In this document: positions 31,599 through 36,343 of the stretch, piece by piece
How the letters are laid out: every line of letters starts with the position of its first letter
How positions within the stretch are numbered: position 1 is the stretch's first letter
Origin: Pyxidicoccus fallax
Lineage (GTDB): Bacteria; Myxococcota; Myxococcia; Myxococcales; Myxococcaceae
Length of the DNA: 36,343 nucleotides
Direction: 5' to 3'
NCBI RefSeq assembly: GCF_012933655.1
Contig: NZ_JABBJJ010000099.1
Coordinates: forward strand, 1 to 36,343
Translations under genes and position numbers: made by a program
The notes under the pieces: model-generated
What the model saw: the letters and a program-made list of their open reading frames with translations, nothing else
What the model was told of the DNA's origin: nothing
The model's database searches: none

Positions 31599-31945
31599 CT
31601 ACGGACCCGCCAGTCCCGCATCCAGGAACGCCTTCAGCTCCGGCAGCACGCGCTCGGGGTGCTCCTGGTGCGGGCTGTGCCCCGCGTCCACGCGCACGAG
31701 CCGCGCCTGGGGGAACCTCCGCGCCGCTTCCTCCGCGAGCGACAGGGGCAGGGTGTCCTCCTTCTCGCCCCACACGAGCAGCATCGGCGCCTTCACCTCG
31801 GCCAGCCGCTCCCGCCGGTGGAACAGCGGCCCCACGACGGGCACCAGCGTGTTGAACGCCCGCGTCCCCGCGTCCCGGCCTCCGGGCACCGCCATCAGCT
31901 CGTACCCCAGCGCGCCCGTCCGCTCGCCCAGCGGCGCCGGCGCCG
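31599..31945 (-). pseudogene. Truncated alpha/beta hydrolase, copy A
   Basis: This encodes only the C-terminal part of an alpha/beta hydrolase: the acid-residue strand KAPMLLVWGEKEDTLP and the catalytic-His segment RLVRVDAGHSPHQEHPERVL (His in GHSPH) are present. The nucleophile region is missing. From about 31945 the sequence changes abruptly to a lyase-like fragment on the other strand, so the gene is cut off. The segment 31619-31911 is about 97% identical to 36051-36343, where the same gene continues out of the window. No upstream start serves it convincingly. Confidence 0.7.
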
Positions 31946-32303
31946 GAGGCATTCTTCCCGACGACCCACCCATCGGTGACTCGCTGTTCCACCTGTGGGC
32001 CATGTCGCTGATTGCCCAGGCGGCCGAGGTCAACTACGCCCGGCCCGGCTTCTGGAACCACGTGACGCCCAACGGGGGGAGCATCCGCAAGGCCTTCGAC
32101 CGGTACAGCGCGTTCATCCTCGGGGAGCGGGCCTCGCCACAGGCGGGCGAGGCGCCGCCGACGAACTCCGCATGGCTGTACGAAATGGCCTACGACCCCT
32201 GGCGTGAGGCGCGCTTCAGGAATGTCATCCTCACCGCGCCCCGCAACCGCTTCATCATCCAGAGCACGGCGTCCCCACGATGCTGCTGGGCGAGACGCTG
32301 TAG
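31946..32303 (+). pseudogene. Alginate-lyase-like C-terminal fragment
   Basis: A plus-strand segment of about 110 residues without a start: GDSLFHLWAMSLIAQAAEVNYARPGFWNHVTPNGGSIRKAFDRY and then NSAWLYEMAYDPWREARFRN. The helix AMSLIAQAAEV, the following W and the SIRKAFDRY helix fit the alpha/alpha barrel of alginate lyases (PF05426 type). The natural end may be TMLLGETL, reached by a one-base shift near 32275 and stopping at 32303. It is joined to the truncated hydrolase at its 5' side. Family assignment is tentative. Confidence 0.45.
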
Positions 32304-32363
32304 TCCCTCGCGCGTCGCCGGCGCGCTCGGGAGGAGAACCCGGCGCGCCGGCGCGTCCGCTCG

Positions 32364-33716
32364 TTACTCCGTGAGCTTCATCACGTAGACCTGCGAGCTC
32401 TCGGTGACACCCACGAGCTTGTCGCCCATGAAGGTCATGTGAGCGAAGCGGGAGTTATCGTTGACGACACCGATATGGTCTCCCGCGTCGTTGATGATGA
32501 CCAGGTCGGGCACAAACATGTTGCTCACCCAGGTTTCGCCAGGGCGGTAGGCGACGCCCAGGGCGCGGCTCCCGGCTGCCTGGTTGAAGGGATTGCTCAG
32601 GCTTCCCGCGACGCCTCCCGTCACGGGGTCGACGCGCTCAATCTGTCCCCGGAGATGGCCCATGGACAGCAGAAGGTGACTGCCTGTCCAGGCGATGGAC
32701 TCCGCCCCCCCCATCGCCACGAAGCCCTCGCCGCGCGCGCCGGTGGTCGGGTCGAAGTTCACGAGCCGGCCATCCCCGTGGTGGTCGAAGTACACCCAGA
32801 GCGAGGCGCCGTCCCACGTCATGCCCCGGGGCAGCCGGTAGTCCTCGAAGGCAATCTCCTTCAGCACCTGCAGCGTCTCCGGGTCACGCCGGACGAGCTT
32901 GAGTCGGTCGTTGTCGTACATGCCGCCGACCTCCTCGCGGTACAGGAACCACAGCGCGGTGCCGTCGAAGGCGACGCCGAAAATCGGCCGGGCGCCCGCG
33001 AAGTTGCGTTCCCGGGTCAGCCGGTAGAAGCGGGTGAAGTTGTGCTCGTTCTCCCAGTTCGGCGTCCGCACATGGAGGATGTTGCTGCCGGCCATCGAGC
33101 CGTCCTTGTCGAGCACGAAGACGCGGAAGTAGAGGTCGCGGCGGGCCGCGACGATGGGGAGGCCGCCATGGTTGATACCCGTGAGCTGGAAGTCCACCAC
33201 GTCGACGTCGGTGCCCACGAAGACGAGCGTGCCATTCTTCTCGTCGAAGGCGGGCGTGAAGTTGGCGTAGACCTTGTACTCACGGAAGCCGCGCTCCTGG
33301 CTGCGCTGCCAGTTGAGGTGCACCAGAGAGGTGGTCACCTGGAGCGGCGGGAGCATGCGGACCGGCCGGGGCAGACTGATGGCCACCTCCTGCCCATCTG
33401 GCGTCAGCCGGATGCTCTGCACGTCGCGGGAGAAGACGCCGTCCTCCTGCTCCACCTTCAGCTCGAGCTGGTGTTCCCCCGACGAGGACACGTCGAGCGC
33501 CAGCGAGCCCGCGGTGTCGGTGCGGCCGGCCTCCGCGCCATCCAGCAGCACGAGCGCGTCCACGACGGGCTCACCGTCCGGGAAGGTCGCGCGGATGCGG
33601 GTCTGCTTCGTCGGGTTCTGCTCGCCCTCATTGATGTGCGGCTGGCTCTCCCCACCACTGCCACAGCCCACCCAAACCGCCGCCAGGAGTGGCGGCACCC
33701 AGGTCCAACGTTTCAT
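32364..33716 (-). CDS. Lipoprotein with Ig-like, FnIII-like and beta-propeller parts
   Basis: A 450-residue protein; the start ATG follows GGGGGA. The signal ends in WVGC (Cys18). Residues about 40-105 look like a carboxypeptidase-regulatory-type domain (DGEPVVDALVLLDGAEAGRTDTAGSLAL). About 120-220 form a fibronectin-III-like domain (LVHLNWQRSQERGFREYKVYA, then FRVFVLDKDGSMAGSN). The remainder repeats motifs of a propeller (FGVAFDGTALWFLY, GMTWDGASLWVYFDHHGDG, SIAWTGSHLLLSMG). No catalytic residues are evident, so it is probably a surface binding protein. It is the only clearly intact gene between the truncated hydrolase and the decayed cassette. Confidence 0.68.
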   Translation of the reverse strand: MKRWTWVPPLLAAVWVGCGSGGESQPHINEGEQNPTKQTRIRATFPDGEPVVDALVLLDGAEAGRTDTAGSLALDVSSSGEHQLELKVEQEDGVFSRDVQSIRLTPDGQEVAISLPRPVRMLPPLQVTTSLVHLNWQRSQERGFREYKVYANFTPAFDEKNGTLVFVGTDVDVVDFQLTGINHGGLPIVAARRDLYFRVFVLDKDGSMAGSNILHVRTPNWENEHNFTRFYRLTRERNFAGARPIFGVAFDGTALWFLYREEVGGMYDNDRLKLVRRDPETLQVLKEIAFEDYRLPRGMTWDGASLWVYFDHHGDGRLVNFDPTTGARGEGFVAMGGAESIAWTGSHLLLSMGHLRGQIERVDPVTGGVAGSLSNPFNQAAGSRALGVAYRPGETWVSNMFVPDLVIINDAGDHIGVVNDNSRFAHMTFMGDKLVGVTESSQVYVMKLTE

Positions 33717-33916
33717 GGTGTGAATCCCCCTTCAGGAGCATGGAGCCGGCCACTCATCCAACATGCTCTTCGAGAGATATAGCCTGCCGCGTGCTTTCTG
33801 GTTGTTGCCAACAGCAGATTTTGTTCAGGCGCGACAAATGCGCGCGTCCTGGCGCGGTCGACAGGGAAAGCAGAGAAGGATGGCGAGGAGTTCGCTTCGT
33901 GGAGCCCTGATCCTCG
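33717..33916. other. Gene-free AT-richer stretch
   Basis: This gap lies upstream of the propeller lipoprotein and holds its promoter, presumably in the AT-richer part at 33755-33840. Nothing coding can be supported; homology to the cassette begins only at about 33917. No clear dyad or -35/-10 pair was found. Confidence 0.4.
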
Positions 33917-34025
33917 TCGTCACAAGTGGACTGGGGACCTCCGCGACGCGTGTATCCTGGTGGGGCGGCCCGAGGTCGCGCTCACGTGGTTGTTGCGCGC
34001 GGCCCGGCAAGGGGTGAGCACGTGA
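33917..34025 (+). pseudogene. Remnant of cassette gene 1
   Basis: Bases 33925-33973 align with 30205-30254 of the intact gene (for example ATCCTGG followed by GGCGGCCCG in both), with a one-base loss in the G run at about 33932-33935. Bases 33975-34025 align with 30442-30492, the end of that gene, including the GTGA overlap. About 190 bases between these blocks are absent. It is a relic of a second copy of the two-gene cassette. Confidence 0.65.
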
Positions 34026-34236
34026 CGGAGCAGCAGTACGAGAACAACGTCGAGCTCATCCAGCTCTTGATGGAGCATGGCGTCGACATCCATGCGCCCT
34101 TCCGCTACGACACGCCGCTGCACCGGGCGGCGCCTGAAGGTGAAGGGGAAGGCCGCGAACCCCCAGGGCCGCCAGCTCTTCGTGGGCGGCGACTTCGAGT
34201 GCGACACGCTCTACACGGAAGGGCCCGTGGTCATCG
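34022..34236 (+). pseudogene. Remnant of ankyrin / beta-solenoid gene
   Basis: Three blocks match the intact gene at 30489-31592: 34022-34042 (start), 34043-about 34132 (second ankyrin region, NNVELIQLLMEHGVDIHAPFRYDTPLHRAA) and about 34133-34236 (solenoid, LKVKGKAANPQGRQLFVGGDF). From the offsets, 216 bases are missing at the first junction, keeping the frame, and 524 at the second, breaking it. The copy ends at 34236, just before the next gene. Sequence identity within blocks is high, so decay is recent. Confidence 0.8.
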
Positions 34237-34249
34237 CAGGTAGGCCCGG

Positions 34250-34777
34250 TCACCGGCCGCCCAGCCGCCTCCGGACTGCGTCGACCATGTCCCCGCCGAA
34301 CTCCAGTGCGCCCATCCCGAGGCCGCCAAGGGTATTGAGCATCACACCCGTTCGCTCCATCTCTCCCTGGATGAACCGGCCGTGGCGGTAGCTCTCGATG
34401 GTGTCCCGGGCGAAGGTCCGCGCCTCCCGGAAGTGCGCCGTGGACTGGCGCATGGTCCCATTGTGCACCCGCTCCAGGTTGGTCATGACGCTCTGGTGAG
34501 ACGCGGGAGAGATGCCAAAGGCTCCCCTCCGGAGGAGGTCGTTGACCCCGCCGACGAGCGAGCCATAGAAGCTCGGGTTGTTCCGCGCCTGCTGGTCAAT
34601 CTGCCCGCGCAGCCTGTTGGTCTGCGAGTAGTCGGAGAGATGGGGGTTGGGCGCCCCCGACGCGGGCGCGGAGGACGTCGTCCGGGCTGGCGCGGCCGGA
34701 GTCGTGCCCCGCGCGGGAACATGGGATACGGGGACCTGCAGGCGGGTTCCAGGGGATCGACCGACCTGTGATGGCAT
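34250..34777 (-). CDS. Unknown protein with Pro/Ala/Thr-rich N-terminus
   Basis: A 175-residue protein; ATG 34777 has a strong AGGAG ribosome site. Residues 1-55 are rich in Pro, Ala, Ser and Thr and look disordered. The rest is helical (DYSQTNRLRGQIDQQARNNPSFYGSLVGGVNDLLRRGAFG, SHQSVMTNLERVHNGTMRQS, FREARTFARDTIESYRHGRFIQGEMERTG) and ends with a glycine-rich amphipathic stretch and RRRLGGR. There is no signal peptide. I do not recognise a family. Its end is 13 bases from the decayed cassette, and it is divergent from the TPR gene. A disordered N-terminus with a helical domain is seen in many secreted effectors, but this is only a suggestion. Confidence 0.6.
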   Translation of the reverse strand: MPSQVGRSPGTRLQVPVSHVPARGTTPAAPARTTSSAPASGAPNPHLSDYSQTNRLRGQIDQQARNNPSFYGSLVGGVNDLLRRGAFGISPASHQSVMTNLERVHNGTMRQSTAHFREARTFARDTIESYRHGRFIQGEMERTGVMLNTLGGLGMGALEFGGDMVDAVRRRLGGR

Positions 34778-34806
34778 GGTTTGCTCCTGAAGCCAATGGT
34801 TTGCAT

Positions 34807-34834
34807 AGCATACCTGACCTTTGGGGCCGATCAA
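34807..34834 (-). promoter_or_regulatory. Candidate sigma-70-type promoter
   Basis: On the minus strand TTGATC (34834-34829), a 16-base spacer and TATGCT (34812-34807) form a -35/-10 pair about 30 bases before the start of the unknown gene at 34777, in an AT-rich gap between divergent genes. It is the best promoter-like pair seen in this gap. Confidence 0.35.
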
Positions 34835-34866
34835 TCCCATGCGGCGGGTATGCGCGGAGCGTGACA

Positions 34867-36000
34867 ATGCAATCACTCAGACAATTGCTGGCGGAGGGAC
34901 GTCTCCAGGAGGCGCTCACGGCCGCGACGCGCAGGCTGGTCCAGCAGCCCGATGACGAGGAGGCCCTGCTCGTCTCGGCCAGAATCGCCCTGGCGGAGGG
35001 CAGGCCCGACCAGGCCGAGCAATTGCTGTCACGGGTGAGGTCCCCGAAGTCACGGCAGGAAGTCGTGATGATGCGTGCCACCGCGGCGCTCCTGCGCGAG
35101 GACTTCGCGGGCGCACGCAATCTCTATCTGTCAGTGACTCAACAGCCCCCGGTCCCCGCCGAGGCCTGGCACGGCCTGGGATTGGCGCTGCTGGCCCTGA
35201 GGCAGGTCCCGGAGGCCCGCGCGGCGCATGAGAAGGCCGTGGCGCTCAAGCCGGAGATGGCCGCCTTTCGCCTGGAATTGGGGCATGCGCTGGACCTGGA
35301 GCAGCGGGACCGGGCCGCCGTCCACCAGTTCGTCCGCGCCTTGCGGTTGGACCCCAGGGACTCGCGCGGCTACTGGGTGTTGGCGCAGCTGCTCGAGCGT
35401 CGGGGAAAGGCCCGCTCGGCGCGGCGCATCCTGGAGCTGGGGCTGCGCCTGTTGCCCGAGTCCCGGCTCCTGCGCGCGACGCTGGACGCGAGCCAACCCC
35501 TCACGGGGGCGGGGCCCGAGGACCCCGTTTCGGCGCTGCTGCGGGAAGCCTCGGAGCTCATGGAGCGCAAACGCAATCGCGACGCCCTCAAGCTCTTGCG
35601 AGCGGGCTGGGACAAGGGATTGCGCTCGGTGGAGCTCAAGCTGCTGGAGGCCGAGGCCTGCAGGGCCCTGCTTCCTCCGGACATGCCCGCGGCCGTGCGT
35701 GCCTATGAAGAGGCCATCTCGCTGGCGCCGGAGGATTGGAAGCCTCTCACGCACCTCGGCATCTGCTTGCTGTCCGAGGGCCAGCGCCACCTGCCGCGCG
35801 CCACCGAGGCGCTGGAGACCGCGCGGCGGCTCGCTCCCGAGCTGCCCGAGACCGCGCTCAATCTCATCCTGGCGTACGTCAAGGGCAACCGCCTCCCCGA
35901 GGCGCGCGAGCTGGGGCGACAGGTCGAGGAGGCCCTGCCCCCGGACCACCCCCTGCGAGTCCAGGCCGGTTCGTTGCTGGAGGACCTGCGGCAGGTGTGA
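34867..36000 (+). CDS. TPR-repeat protein
   Basis: A 377-residue cytoplasmic protein made almost wholly of tetratricopeptide repeats: LLAEGRLQEALTAATRRLVQQP, AEAWHGLGLALLALRQVPEARAAHEKAVALKPE, AFRLELGHALDLEQRDRAAVHQFVRALRLDPRD, GYWVLAQLLERRGKARSARRILELGLRLLPE, and further units near the end (AVRAYEEAISLAPEDWKPLTHLGICLL). ATG 34867 is chosen because the repeats begin directly after it; an in-frame ATG at 34768 would overlap the divergent gene. There is no signal peptide. Such proteins scaffold complexes; the partner is unknown. Confidence 0.8.
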   Translation: MQSLRQLLAEGRLQEALTAATRRLVQQPDDEEALLVSARIALAEGRPDQAEQLLSRVRSPKSRQEVVMMRATAALLREDFAGARNLYLSVTQQPPVPAEAWHGLGLALLALRQVPEARAAHEKAVALKPEMAAFRLELGHALDLEQRDRAAVHQFVRALRLDPRDSRGYWVLAQLLERRGKARSARRILELGLRLLPESRLLRATLDASQPLTGAGPEDPVSALLREASELMERKRNRDALKLLRAGWDKGLRSVELKLLEAEACRALLPPDMPAAVRAYEEAISLAPEDWKPLTHLGICLLSEGQRHLPRATEALETARRLAPELPETALNLILAYVKGNRLPEARELGRQVEEALPPDHPLRVQAGSLLEDLRQV

Positions 36001-36015
36001 GTGGCGCCAGGCCCC

Positions 36016-36343
36016 TCAGCCCCGGGGCTCCTCGCGAGGCGTCAGCCCCTCATCCAAGAACGTCTTCAGCTCCGGCAGCACGCGCTCGGGGTGCTCCTGG
36101 TGCGGGCTGTGCCCCGCGTCCACGCGCACGAGCCGCGCCTGCGGAAACCGCCGCGCCGCCTCCTCCGCGAGCGACAGGGGCAGGGTGTCCTCCTTCTCGC
36201 CCCACACCAGCAGCACCGGCGCCTTCACCTCGGCCAGCCGCTCCCGCCGGTGGAACAGCGGCCCCACGACGGGCACCAGCGTGTTGAACGCCCGCGTCCC
36301 CGCGTCCCGGCCTCCGGGCACCGCCATCAGCTCGTACCCCAGC
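36016..36343 (-). CDS. Alpha/beta hydrolase, copy B, C-terminal part
   Basis: The gene is cut by the window edge; about 108 C-terminal residues are visible. KAPVLLVWGEKEDTLP holds the acid residue of the triad, and VRVDAGHSPHQEHPERVL the catalytic His, with the usual C-terminal helix LPELKTFLDEGL. It is nearly identical to the truncated copy at 31599-31945, but ends differently (TPREEPRG). Whether this copy is complete depends on sequence beyond the window. Alpha/beta hydrolases of this type act on esters, lactones or similar small molecules; the substrate is not known. Confidence 0.8.
   Translation of the reverse strand, partial: LGYELMAVPGGRDAGTRAFNTLVPVVGPLFHRRERLAEVKAPVLLVWGEKEDTLPLSLAEEAARRFPQARLVRVDAGHSPHQEHPERVLPELKTFLDEGLTPREEPRG

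Noticed and set aside
32439..33782. A 447-codon plus-strand frame opposite the propeller lipoprotein
   Set aside because: The minus strand has a signal peptide, lipobox, ribosome site and domain structure; the plus-strand frame has none.
33763..34017. A short plus-strand frame covering the start of the cassette relic
   Set aside because: Its first part is intergenic, the composition is Arg/Trp-rich, and it crosses the relic out of frame.
31619..36343. The direct repeat as ends of an insertion sequence or integrative element
   Set aside because: The repeats are parts of a hydrolase gene. No transposase, integrase or terminal inverted repeats were found between them.
1..36343. tRNA genes, CRISPR arrays or a replication origin
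   Set aside because: No cloverleaf-like set of arms, regularly spaced repeat or DnaA-box cluster was noticed on reading. A tRNA scan would be decisive.

Overview
This is a GC-rich, densely coded stretch of chromosome that looks myxobacterial (Myxococcaceae, Myxococcus/Corallococcus-like). The main evidence is a protein with the body of the Myxococcus pilin PilA, a sigma factor translationally coupled to a zinc-finger/Ser-Thr kinase/TPR protein, a sigma-54 activator, many lipoproteins and HEAT/TPR proteins, and strong third-position GC throughout. No rRNA, tRNA, CRISPR array or transposase was recognised.

Layout. 1-3186: the end of an outer-membrane barrel gene, a secreted protein of unknown function, an LpoB-type lipoprotein and a COG3014-type TPR lipoprotein; this is an envelope cluster. 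3228-5436: ZIP metal transporter, two-CBS protein, methyltransferase. 5437-7490: an intergenic region with a -24/-12 (sigma-54) promoter followed about 90 bases later by a strong terminator hairpin, a candidate small RNA, then a GAF/AAA+ sigma-54 activator. 7640-8729: an iron-responsive unit on the minus strand. A good Fur box precedes a small Cys/His protein, whose stop overlaps the start of a heme-oxygenase-like protein. That protein has Arg in place of the heme-ligand His and has lost the distal glycines. 8802-11411: the usual DUF2157-DUF4401-GDYXXLXY membrane operon. 11550-15121: a zinc-ribbon/PilA-like protein, two HEAT-repeat proteins and a small M23-type peptidase. 15342-18734: S51 peptidase, ureidoglycolate lyase, a membrane protein and an M14 carboxypeptidase. 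18748-22484: the sigma factor and zinc-finger kinase pair. 22672-26289: an unknown protein, an acidic mini-lipoprotein coupled to a large membrane protein, and a YeiH-type exporter with a dyad-rich promoter. 26291-29758: LysR regulator, Tat-exported aldo/keto reductase, a VOC gene fragment and a sialidase-like lipoprotein.

29962-36343 is a mosaic accessory region. An intact two-gene cassette (unknown protein plus ankyrin/beta-solenoid protein, joined by a GTGA overlap) is followed by a truncated alpha/beta hydrolase, a truncated alginate-lyase-like fragment and an intact propeller lipoprotein. Next comes a decayed second copy of the same cassette, carrying a 216-base in-frame and a 524-base frameshifting deletion. 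Then follow a small unknown protein, a TPR protein and a second copy of the hydrolase that runs off the window. The two hydrolase copies are a direct repeat, about 97% identical over 293 bases, 4432 bases apart.

The strongest leads are the putative sigma-54 small RNA, the Fur-controlled degenerate heme oxygenase with its Cys partner, the zinc-ribbon pilin chimera and the duplicating/decaying ankyrin/beta-solenoid cassette.
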